Assembly (NCBI RefSeq): GCF_001949145.1
Contig: NW_019091368.1
Coordinates: 3,569,296 to 3,633,295 of the forward strand
DNA length: 64,000 nt
Reading direction: 5' to 3'
Source of the DNA: Acanthaster planci
Taxonomy: Eukaryota > Echinodermata > Asteroidea > Valvatida > Acanthasteridae
The number at the start of each line of letters is the position of its first letter. Position 1 is the first letter of the stretch. The translations under genes were made by a program, and so were the position numbers. Below, piece after piece: positions 1-9,650 of this stretch. A model generated the notes under the pieces. That model made no database searches. It had not been told where the DNA came from and saw nothing but the letters and a program-made list of their open reading frames with translations.

Positions 1-806
1 ATATACAACGATAAAAATGCTAGATATACAGAGTGGCAATCCCCCTAGAAGTAAATGACAAGCTTTTTAAAATATAGCAAATAATTTACAGCTGCAATTC
101 TTGATTCGGCATTGACATAAATTCACTTTAAAAACAATTATTTAATACAATCTGCTCTGAAGATAATCATTCCGACACTTTGGTTCAAATGTAGTTACAG
201 GGCCTACCTACAGCTTCTCTTTTTTTACAGGGCAGCAATTATACAAACAAGTGTCTACATGTTAACTGACGAGCTCGATTCGAATACTTCTTGCCAAAAA
301 ATACTACATGTATTGGGCTCATGTGAGGGTGTCCTCCATTTATTCTGTGGTTCTCTCTCTTTTTTTTTTAATTTAAGGGAGGGTTTGTCGGTCAAGGGAA
401 AAAGGAGTTAGGAAACTGCTAGTTCCCAGGACGTCTTACCGGTAACTTCATCACTTCTTTCTTTGTAAGACATTCCAGACAGGGTCAGCAGCATCAAAAT
501 CAACTATGGACACCCAAACCGAGTCGAGAATATGGGAGATATTTCAAAGCTCCCTGTTTGTTGTGTTGACCTAAAAATAATACTTTCTTGAGACAAACTG
601 TTCATCATCTAATGTGTGATATTTTGAAAATTAAAACTTTCATGAGCAGTATACCGACAGATGCTTTCTAAATTATCACAAGCCTTTCCATCATCTTTCC
701 AAGCATGTACAACTATTTGGAATGCCCTAACGGTTACCAACCAAAAGCACCGTGTGGTATTTAGATAATTAATACACACAGGCCAGGTAAGCATCGACCT
801 TTTGAT
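1..806. other. 3' UTR and downstream flank of the MATH gene
   Basis: This is AT-rich sequence following the stop codon. It includes the candidate poly(A) signal at 339-344 and a TTACCGGTAA palindrome at 436-445. I see no exon, RNA gene or mobile element. Confidence 0.4.
339..344 (-). terminator. Candidate poly(A) signal of the MATH gene
   Basis: TTTATT on the plus strand reads AATAAA on the minus strand, about 465 bases after the stop codon at 807. It is the nearest canonical hexamer I see downstream, but no transcript evidence is available. Confidence 0.35.
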
Positions 807-3143
807 TCATAACGATGTCTGAACCACCTCAGAACTCGCAGATTTTGTCCTGGAGAGGTTTGCCTCCGATCTTGGCCCTGAGCGGTGCTGCAGCAAGTGC
901 TGCTGCTGACTGATGGAGGGTTGCTGTTGTTGTTGCAACAGTTGATTCACATACTCCTGGTGCTCCCGACGCAGCTGCTCCAGTCGGTACTGCTGCTTTT
1001 CCTCTGCAGCTACAGGAACTTGTTGTGTGCGTTTGGATTCCGTCAAACGGTGCGGCTGATTGTACTCCTGTCCTTGTCGTTGATACTGCTGCTCGGGGAG
1101 TTGCTGCTTCTGTCGCTGCCGCTGCTGTTGCTGCAGCTGAACTTGTTGTTTCTGCAGCTGGGTGCGGTACTGCTGTTCTTGAAACTTCTGTTCGTAATTT
1201 TGCTGCTGTGAATACTTCTGCTGCTGTTGACCCATTTGTCTGGCGGACTGACCTCCGTTTGGATATTGACCGTTGTGGCCGTCGTACTGATCAAATGAGG
1301 GAGTTGGTTTGTTGGGAGTTGGGAGTTGCAGGTCCCCTTGATTGGTGCCTGGCTGAGCTTGTCCAGGCATCTCCACTGATGAAGACTGGCTAGTCACACT
1401 GACGTTATCTTCACTGAAGCGCACGTTGTTGGCACTGCGTGATTTCCTCACGGTTGGGCCCTGACTGCTGGAGAAAGAGTCCCCTTTCTTCAGGATGGAC
1501 GGTGACAGGGGCTGTCCACCAACTGCGCCATGTCTTGGTACGACTGAACTGGCACAAGCTGGATCTGTTACTGTGATAGCAGGGACAGTTCTACTAGTGG
1601 ACTTCGTGGTCAGTTCGGGTCCTCCCTGGGGTTTCGCCGAGGGCTCTGGTGCAGCTGTGACAAGGGGTTCATGCATCTCAGGAGGTTCTTCTACCAGCTT
1701 GACGCCATCCCTGGCAGCTTGGGCAAAGATGGAGTAGACCTCCGTCTGGAGCATGGGATCCTCTATGGAGGCCACTGAAGCTCGAGAGAAGCCAGCCTTC
1801 TCTTCTGACGGAGTTTGGTTGGCAGAGAGGGCATAGTCTAGCTTGGACTTCTCTGGGTACTGAGATGTTTCTTTGGTATATACGTCAGTGGCTTGGGAGC
1901 CATCGAAGTAGTTATCGTCGCCTTTGCCATCATCTGAGGGATTCTTCAGCAAACCCTTCCTCGGAGCTGGCACTGGAGGCTTTCTGATCCGGTTCGGCTC
2001 GGTGTACGTGACATCTTGGACAGGCATCACAATTGCAGTTGAAATGGTCGTGGGAGGATTCGAGTAGTTACCTGGGTTGTTGAGACTCGTAACACCTCCT
2101 GACCTGGTGAGGGTTGAGTTCGGAGATGGGGTTGGGTTGACCTTCTGGACTGCCGGGGTGGGATGGCGGGTGGCTGAGAGGTTGGATGTGCTCCTCGAGG
2201 GCTGATTGAAGATCCCCGGTGCCGGTCTCTCGAGGCTCTTATTGCCGTAGAAGTCTGTTACACGTTCTCCCGGGTGCACGCTTCTCGGGAGGGTGGTGGC
2301 CTTGCCTGATGACTGGTCACTTGCACCAGAAGACCCCCACTTTGGGAGCACCGCCTTGAAGATGTTTGGATTAAATTTCTGCTTCCGTCCCTCAGTAGAT
2401 GTTTCATATTCTTCCCCTGGCTCAGAATCATACTTTGCTGCTGGTTTGGAGACAATGGCAAATGTGTTTGATGCTGGAGAGGTGATGGTAGGGACCGTTT
2501 TCGATGGAACGGAGAGGGAAGCATAAATGGTCTGCTCAGGCATTGTTTTGACAGCTCCTGGACCCGTTGGCTGTGTGGCAGGTGCATTTCCCCCAGAGAT
2601 GAAGAAGTGCTTGCTAACCACCTGCTGCCTGTCAAGGGAGGACATTGATTTCTGAGCAGGGGCCACTCCGCTGGATTGTTTGTGCTGCCCTTCTTTGAGT
2701 GCAGACTGAGACGCTGACGAGCCCAGCGTCGGTTTGGAGTTACTCTTGGAGAACCTGACAGAGGACGTGGATGCTGTGCTGGCCCTGGCCTGGGTTCCGC
2801 GGAAGAACGAGGACGAGCCACCTTTGGAGGTCCTCAGGGCTGCCCCGAGGCTGGCCACTTTGCCCTTTGTCGCTGACGGCATGGCGACCGCAGTGGTTGC
2901 CGGGGGCGCGCTGCCAAAATCGGGCAAGTCGTTGCCGGGGTGTGAGCCGAAGAGCTGGGAGACCTTGTTCAGGGGTTCTCTGCGGGTTCCCGACGTGACG
3001 TAGGGAGAAACCCTTCCTGCTGCCGGTGTTTCGAGAGATGGGGTGCCCGAGAAGGAGAAGGCAGTGGCAAAGGTGTCTGATCCAGGTGTAGAAATCATGG
3101 ACTTATAGGCAGCTTGGCTGGAGGAATCAGTTTCATCACTTGC
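807..3143 (-). CDS. MATH gene exon 6 (disordered tail and stop)
   Basis: The acceptor is TTTTCTGCAG before 3143, followed by 778 codons and a stop at 809-807. The tail is Ser/Thr/Pro-rich with no globular domain visible. Two VRFS motifs occur (TSSVRFSKSN near residue 700 and NNVRFSEDN near 1125), plus the SH3-ligand-like PPVPAPRK. Gln-rich coding runs over about 1260-880. Leucine-rich ORFs on the plus strand here are antisense readings of the CAG/CTG-type repeats. Confidence 0.88.
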   Translation of the reverse strand, partial: ASDETDSSSQAAYKSMISTPGSDTFATAFSFSGTPSLETPAAGRVSPYVTSGTRREPLNKVSQLFGSHPGNDLPDFGSAPPATTAVAMPSATKGKVASLGAALRTSKGGSSSFFRGTQARASTASTSSVRFSKSNSKPTLGSSASQSALKEGQHKQSSGVAPAQKSMSSLDRQQVVSKHFFISGGNAPATQPTGPGAVKTMPEQTIYASLSVPSKTVPTITSPASNTFAIVSKPAAKYDSEPGEEYETSTEGRKQKFNPNIFKAVLPKWGSSGASDQSSGKATTLPRSVHPGERVTDFYGNKSLERPAPGIFNQPSRSTSNLSATRHPTPAVQKVNPTPSPNSTLTRSGGVTSLNNPGNYSNPPTTISTAIVMPVQDVTYTEPNRIRKPPVPAPRKGLLKNPSDDGKGDDNYFDGSQATDVYTKETSQYPEKSKLDYALSANQTPSEEKAGFSRASVASIEDPMLQTEVYSIFAQAARDGVKLVEEPPEMHEPLVTAAPEPSAKPQGGPELTTKSTSRTVPAITVTDPACASSVVPRHGAVGGQPLSPSILKKGDSFSSSQGPTVRKSRSANNVRFSEDNVSVTSQSSSVEMPGQAQPGTNQGDLQLPTPNKPTPSFDQYDGHNGQYPNGGQSARQMGQQQQKYSQQQNYEQKFQEQQYRTQLQKQQVQLQQQQRQRQKQQLPEQQYQRQGQEYNQPHRLTESKRTQQVPVAAEEKQQYRLEQLRREHQEYVNQLLQQQQQPSISQQQHLLQHRSGPRSEANLSRTKSASSEVVQTSL

Positions 3144-6100
3144 CTGCAGAAAAGTCAAGTGAATATGAATTGGCTGATTAAAAAATAGCCAACACAAAGA
3201 AATCTCTTTACTTCTTACAAAATACTGAATACTGCAATCAGATGAATGCCGCGTCAAGTTCTTCTACAAAGGTACATTAATTAAACTTTAATACCTCTGC
3301 AAGGGGGCATTTTGAGGGATTTGCATGGAATTGGGAAAGTAGAGCCAAACAACTGTCACTTTGGATTGGGGTTTTTACCCATCTTCAATAAAGTGCAAAG
3401 AAAGTGCAGCTAACTTTTTAGGGGTCATCCAGAGTTGTAAATATTTTCATGTGCAGCAGTATCCAGAATACTATTTTTCAAGGGCCCCTTTATCAACGAT
3501 TTTCTATAACAGTATCCTGAAATATAGATAAAATCCCATAGGGACTACATTGTTGGAAAGTGCCCATCATCTGGCATACAGATATGCATTTTTGAAAACT
3601 TTCATGTTTTAAATAGAAAAAGGTTCAATATAAAAACACACATTATTGATAAGGAAACATTTTCTCGTCAGTGATGATCTCGTGCACGTCCCCGGTACCA
3701 CAACAAATTTATGTGGGTAAAAATGGATACCGCGTTGGGAACGATGCACCACAATACCAAAGGTTAGTTTGAACATGTACTGTCCTGCTGGTGCATTGCA
3801 CTGTGTGATCGCACTCACAGTCTGGGCTTCTCGTACATTGTACATGTACACATGTACACAGCTAGCAACGATACATTTGACAGACATCGGCAATCGTCAG
3901 ATCCGTCACAGTCATATTTCATGCATTGTTCTGACATATTTAAAACAGCCACTGGTGACAATTTCGAGATTTCATGGACCTACCTGCAGCAGGCTCCTGA
4001 ATTCACGTATCAACTGCTGTTTGCTGCTGCCACCAATGTTGCTTTCACTGATGTTCATGACTTCGTTAAGTCTTTTACGCAGCTCATCCAACTGGTTTCT
4101 GAGTGAGCTGTTAACATCGAGACAACGCCGAAGGCCTTCTCTGTCATATTGAAAAAATAAACGGAGACTCTATAGTTAACCCTGACCCCCAAGGGTGTAT
4201 GTAAAATCGTATTGAAATCAGAGAATTTGGGACTGCTAGGGTTAATGATCAAACTGGCTAGATTTGTCACCTATCTTTAAGAGACATATTACATTGAAGT
4301 TTAAAGACCATAATGATTTTTCAACAATGCAAACATGCGACTGGGAATTGGAGGGCAAAGAAAGTTGAATACGCACAAGAATTGTTTGCACAGTGTTTTT
4401 CGACTTGTGATGGTGGACAAAAAAAAAATGTGTAAAAGAAATATTACGAATTAGAGATCAGGTTATCAAAGAAAAAGTTCTGCACATTAATGAAGGAAAG
4501 ATGTGTGATTTTGTAAGCTTGATTTGTTGATACAGTTTAAAAACTGGATAGATATATAGAAAACACTTTTCAAATTTTCAGAAATTCAATAGCAATTTTG
4601 CCGATTTGTTAGCACCATGGCAGTGCATTCGAATAATTCCAGATTTCAACATTTTGACTAGTAAAAGCTTACAGTGAATCCTATCATGGATCTATTTATA
4701 TCCTTGATCTACACAGTGCCCTGTAATTTTCAGAAAAACACTGCCTTCCTACACAAACCTTGTTTGGTAGAGTCGGAATCTCTCAAACTCCAGGACTGGG
4801 TAATCCTGTAAGACGCCGGGAATGTCTTGAACATTAAAGAACTCGATGCGAAACAAGAGTGATGGTTCCTCTGTTGTGCAGTAGTCACCATCCAAAGCCT
4901 TGGCCTGTCAGATACATGCCAACAATACAGTCATTATCACACTTGTGTGAACTCCAAGATTGCTGTAATCTTCCGCTAACAATAAATACCAATTATATAT
5001 CTGGATGTAAAAATGACATTTAATTTGGGCTTTTCGAGGTCAACTTTTGGGGAGTTCAACTTATCAACTTAGTCAAATAGTTTGAGGTTTGCAAATGTAA
5101 GGGGAGGGGTTCCCTGACGTTCTCCAAAGAAAGGGGAGACAAGTGGAAGTGAACCCGACCACATGAGCAGTGCTTTGAGCTTCTTTTTTAAAAGGTAACC
5201 ACTTATAATGGTGCACCTTCCCACAATATTCATCCACCACCGGACCAACTGCACTTTGGGCCTCTTGCTCAATCTAAACAATGTACGTCATTCAAGCAAA
5301 ACGAAGCTATCAATGGCTCAAACCTGTGACCCAAACCTTTTTTCCTTGTTAAAAGCTGAAAAATAAAAATATGCGTCGGCCCTAGATGACTATAAAATTG
5401 GCAACTGGATCAATAGGCTACACTTCCAAGGAAATGAGGGCCCTTTAACAATGCCGCCAAAAGGGAATCAGCATAGTGATGCAAGTTTACATATTAACAA
5501 TTTTAGAAAACAAATTGACATTTCCATTATCTACAGCCCCAAAAAATGCATCCCTACAGTCTCAAAAAAAGAAGATATTTTCCTCACTAATGTCCAGGAA
5601 GGCATTAGTGAGGAAAATAAACAAAATCTTGCTGGCATTTCTTGTCGAGGATAAAAACTATTATTGCCCTCGGGACAGGATTGTGAAGTACATGTACAAT
5701 TGTGTTTACACTCTGTGTCTATCGACCTTCAAAAAATACCGACAAATTCATCATAATAAAGAAAATACGAAGAACTGTACTGAGGATTTCAATCAGTAGA
5801 AAGTGCTGGCACCTCTTCCCCATATGCAAAATGCAACATTAAAGTTTAAATAGCATTCTCAATGGAAGCAGTTCTGTCAATCAATCTGTGTTTGCCAGTT
5901 TGGACAGTCTGAAACAGCCATGGTGTGACAAATGTTTCAAAACTACAAATTACACTCAGGTGTTTCATTTCATAGATGGTGAAGTATCCCAGAGGGGCAG
6001 GTGACCCAAATTTCTCAGACAGGATTTTCTGTTAGGAATTGGAATTTAAGTATTATATTTGTGGGCTTTGTCATCATGCTAGAAAATAAAAAATGCTACT

Positions 6101-9100
6101 TCAGTTGGAGTGATTAAGCTCAACCCCAAGAAAAGTGCCCAGTAAACATTCACTCTTTAAGTTAAAGAAAAATTACGGTCATTTCAATTCGGCCAAACCA
6201 ACTTGAAATTACACTGATTGTTGACGCCATAGCTAAAGGAGGACAACAGCGTTTATGTAATCTCTGTTAAAACCCAAAGCATGACAAAATTGACAAATTC
6301 CTGTACAGCAGATGTATGCAAGTTGAGATTTGGGAATTGGAGTAAACAGCAACTTTAAACTCTCCATTTCAGCATGGTGGCTTTGGAATCAGTCCAAGTC
6401 ATGTTCCACTGAAGATTAATATTTACGACCAAAGATAACAGCAGTTGAAATGAAAACCTACACAAGGAGACTATCATGGGATGCCCGGCATTGCTGGTCA
6501 AGGGCTTTTCCCGCATCCCTAGGGTCTGACAATGACACAGCGTCAGCGCAGTGTAGTGCCTGCACTGCATGAGGCATGATCCGCAAAACGGAAAGGAATT
6601 CACTTTTGGCTGGCAAATAGGACCTCTGGTAAACCTAAGCAAGAGCCTGCGGCTGTTTGCATCCAGCTGGGCTGCAATTAAGGAGATTTGGAGAGTCCTA
6701 GTTTGTGGCTGTTGTCTGCGGGAGCCTAGCATGCCAGATGGTGCAGACAGGCACTGAACTGTAATGTCATGTTTGTCAACACTGGACTTACAAATGCTGA
6801 AAATTCTTGGTGGACTGCAAGGCAATCATGTGCACTATGGAAGCAATAAGGTTGCATTTACGCAGCAAGCAAATGTCATTCACCCTGTTATTAAAGGAAA
6901 ATACTTTCAATGAAAGTGCCTTCAAGAAAAATGCAAGGTACACATACGACAAGAGGGAAGATTGTTTGACAATCTTCCCATTCAAGCATGCCTCTTGGAT
7001 GGGTATCTAACTTGTTTACATGCAGACAAAACAAATTTGAACATTTTGCCACATCTGCTTTCTTTTTGTGGTATGGTTTCAACTGAAGAAAGTAAGTTTT
7101 TCAGTAAAAGTTTCTGAGAAGCTTCAATCTCAATTTTACAGAGATTCCTATGAATGCGTCCAATTCAAACATGAACACATACAACCAGCAAAAGATAAAA
7201 ACAAAAAGCAAAATTTTCAGTTGAGTGGAATTTTACAAAAGTCATTTGAGGAACCGATCTTCGGAACCCACAGTTTGAGCAAATAATTATTTTAGACGTA
7301 GTAAAACACCTTTAACTGCTGCCCCCCCTTCCCTGCCTACTTGTAGACAATTCTGCACTTACCCTCTGGATGGGTACTTTTGTAGCCATACTGAACAACT
7401 TTTCAGGGAATGCTGGGGAGAAGTATGCAGATATGGGGACCTCGGAGATGGACACGTTGTAACTCCGGTCAGTGCGGGAAAGAAGGTACGCCTTCCACTG
7501 GAGGTATTTGGTGCAAAGGGCATCTCGTCCGGTGCCCCGACTCCCAACGGGAAATATCTTGTTCCTGTCCTCCGTGTCAAGGCGAAGCGACAAGTACTTG
7601 GAGGAATTGTTAGCGGAGAGCTTCCAGACATTCATCCGGTGATCTGGGAAGATAACGTCGTCAAAGACGAAGTTGTCCGTGTGGTAGTAACCCCTGGTCG
7701 CCAGGGGGACCTCTACGAATGCAAAGGGGATGATGGAGAGAATTTCCACCCCAAGAGGAACGAGTCCCTTCCTGAACATGTCCATATTGGCCAGGGGCTC
7801 AAAAGCTTTGAATCGGCCATACCCGCGATCGCTCCGGAAGGAGAACTCGAATGTCTTAGAGTCACCCGTCGGGGAGACCAGGTCACCCAGGAAGAAGCGA
7901 TAGCGGATGCGGCAGCAGAGACACTCGGGGATGTGCGGGTTGTTGAAGCGGTGGAGGTACATCGAGACGTGACGCTCCGCTTCCTCACGGTCCCCAAGCG
8001 GGTAAAACGACATGTAGAAGTCAAAACCACACAGGGAAAAGTTGGGGGTGAAGTAGGATGAGAAGGGCTGGTTCATGTGCTCGGGGAGCTGGGAGAAATC
8101 CACCAGTTGCTGGTAGATTGTCCGACAGTACCGCACCGCCAGCTCAACGATGACCGTTCGACCTGGATCGACCAGGAAGCCATTGCCAGGAGCCAGCACT
8201 TCGTGCAGAGGAGCCAGCTCGCGCTTGCCCCATCCCAAGGTGTCCGGAGCACTGAACTCGACCTGGGAGCCCTCTGAGACCACACTCTCAGAAGCGTCCC
8301 TGACATTTCGGACAATAAGGCGGTAGTCCGCACGGCAGCTAACCCCTTCACCCGCAGCCTTGTTGTCCCAGTACAGGTACATGCCCAGGTAAATGTCATC
8401 CGACTCCTTCGACTGGTAGCCACCACACGTCAGGTACCACTCATGACCTTCATAGTATATGGGTGACGACTTGGTCGGTTTGTCGAAGAAACTCTCCAAA
8501 TCATTCATGGAGAGGAGGAACGTGAAGAGTTGAGTTCCTCCCGCATCATTCAGGGGCAAAGCTCGGGTCAATCTAAGAGCATTACTCATGTTTGACACCA
8601 AGTTTTTCTGTAAACCTCAATAGAGAAAATTTTCACAAGTAATGTAGTCCACTGGATAAGCAGTCTGCCAGGATCACATCACATATTGAATTACCTAATA
8701 CCAATTTTGGTCGATTCTCTCCAATTCAGCAAAGACCAAGTCTTGCACTCTCACAAACACCAACCTTAAAAAGTGAAAGCAAAAGATTGGTATGAAGATG
8801 GCTTCCTGAAATTCTGAAAACAACAGGTGACAGGGCCCAGAACCTCTATGAGAAACCTGTTTGTGAAACTGACCTGAGGATTCAGTTGCAAAGGCCCAAT
8901 CCTGGAGTCTCAAGAACAGACATAAATTCAGAATCCAACCCCATTTGCCCCTAGAGTCCCTTTGCTGTAAGCTGTCAATGCCAGAACAGACACGTGCCCC
9001 ACAATGACATAAACGACAGGTGTAATGCTGGGCACATAATTAATACCACCAGGCGTATATCTGCCTGTGCTCTCGCACACCATCCATCATCACAATAGAG

Positions 9101-9284
9101 GATGGATTTTTCGATGTTTCGTCAGTTCGTGATCGTATCATTATCAACAAAACAAATCATATTATTTGGTAATGTGGACAACTTACGTTACGTGACTCAC
9201 GAAACCCCGATCCCTGCGTTTCCAGCTACTGGGCGTGCCGGCGCGCGGAAATGAAACTTGCTTTTCGTCATCCGACCCCGTCAT
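807..9284 (-). CDS. Multi-MATH-domain, coiled-coil, Q-rich-tail protein (six exons, complete)
   Basis: Six exons join in one frame: 9284-9201, 8607-7363, 6028-5954, 4904-4759, 4140-3984 and 3143-807. All introns are GT/AG and all phases agree, giving 1347 residues. Residues about 60-190 and 205-330 look like MATH (meprin/TRAF homology) folds; the first has the GHEWYLTCGGY and GMYLYWDN strands and a GWGKREL element. A third, weaker MATH-like unit spans about 340-500 and crosses exons 2-4. A coiled coil follows at about 512-550. Residues 570-1347 are Ser/Pro/Thr-rich and disordered, with RKPPVPAPRK near 953, NNVRFSED near 1125 and a glutamine-rich stretch at about 1197-1323. MATH folds bind short peptides and often act as oligomeric adaptors with coiled coils, so a scaffold role is an inference. 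I do not recognise a named orthologue. The gene model is strong; the function is unknown. Confidence 0.82.
3984..4140 (-). CDS. MATH gene exon 5 (coiled coil)
   Basis: This 157-bp exon has acceptor ATATGACAG and donor CTGCAG|GTAGGT. One base completes the arginine codon split with exon 4, then 52 codons follow. LRRCLDVNSSLRNQLDELRK and the next turn have heptad-like leucine/valine spacing, giving a short amphipathic coiled coil. The exon ends at phase 0 for the last exon. Confidence 0.85.
4759..4904 (-). CDS. MATH gene exon 4
   Basis: This 146-bp exon has acceptor CTGACAG and donor ACAAG|GTTTGT. It codes AKALDGDYCTTEEPSLLFR, then a segment (FFNVQDIPGVLQDYPVLEF) that probably closes the third MATH-like unit. 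The ERFRLYQTR end leads into the coiled coil. It finishes in phase 2. Confidence 0.85.
5576..5619. repeat. Perfect 17-bp hairpin in an intron of the MATH gene
   Basis: The arms at 5576-5592 (core ATTTTCCTCACTAATG) and 5603-5619 are exact reverse complements around a 10-base loop. The hairpin lies in intron 3 (5953-4905). The stem is shorter than usual for a microRNA precursor. Confidence 0.8.
5954..6028 (-). CDS. MATH gene exon 3 (75 bp)
   Basis: The 25 codons read KILSEKFGSPAPLGYFTIYE and a few more. The acceptor is CTAACAG (AG at 6030-6029) and the donor is AGT|GTAATT. It is phase 0 at both ends and joins exon 2 to exon 4 without a frame change. A phase-0/0 exon of this size could be skipped without a frameshift. 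Its FGSP..LGYF segment resembles the late strand region of a MATH fold. Confidence 0.75.
7363..8607 (-). CDS. MATH gene exon 2 (MATH domains 1, 2 and start of 3)
   Basis: This exon has 415 codons. The acceptor is GTTTACAG before 8607 and the donor is AGG|GTAAGT at 7363/7362. It codes both clear MATH domains. The second includes CGFDFYMSFYPLGD, HVSMYLHRF and GYGRFKAFEPL. The exon ends inside a third repeat (KYLSLRLD, KYLQWKAYLL). The sequence is GC-richer than the flanking introns, and the antisense ORFs over it are shadows. Confidence 0.9.
9201..9284 (-). CDS. MATH gene exon 1 (start codon)
   Basis: The 28 codons begin MTGSDDEKQVSF and end at TTC before a GTGAGT donor (9200-9195). This matches phase 0 of exon 2. 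An in-frame TGA lies at 9314-9312, and 9284 is the first in-frame ATG after it. A second possible donor (GTAAGT at 9186-9181) would leave phase 2 and break the frame, so I prefer GTGAGT. The context before the ATG (TTGTTG) is weak. CpG-rich sequence around 9225-9250 fits a promoter-proximal exon. This is the least certain exon of the model. Confidence 0.6.
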
Positions 9285-9650
9285 CAACAACACATCGCTT
9301 CTATAAATCCGTCACAACAGCCGACCCACCGTGAGCGAAATGTGACCAAATCCACTAGGATATACAGAGGAAGAACTTCCAGTTTTTGGACTGGTGACGC
9401 GGTCATGAGCTGGCTTGGGTTCAATTTTGTCCAATCGCAATAGATGTGGGTTAATCGGGCTCCGGGCAAAGTCCAAATTCTGAATAAATTTTGATGATGT
9501 GTTGAAGCGTACGCGGCGATGCACCTGTGCCTGTGCGATGTCGTTTTGCTGACTACATTACGCAGCCGCCTGTATGCAGTGTGTACGTAGGTTGGGTGCC
9601 ACGCCACGCTGTACCAACGGCCATCAATTCAACGAATCTTCGATTTCAAT
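9284..9650 (-). promoter_or_regulatory. Probable 5' UTR and promoter region of the MATH gene
   Basis: Sequence upstream of the ATG is richer in GC and CpG than the flanks. A three-codon upstream ORF (ATG 9295, TGT, TGT, TGA ending at 9284) overlaps the main ATG as TGATG. No clear TATA box faces the minus direction. The transcription start cannot be placed. Confidence 0.35.

Noticed and set aside
885-1393. Leucine- and alanine-rich plus-strand ORFs
   Set aside because: They are antisense readings of the glutamine-rich coding tract of the MATH gene.
6355-6825. 156-codon minus-strand ORF
   Set aside because: It lies wholly inside intron 2 of the MATH gene, is not needed for frame continuity and resembles no family.
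7639-8061. 140-codon plus-strand ORF
   Set aside because: It is a shadow of MATH exon 2, whose minus-strand frame has clear domain character.
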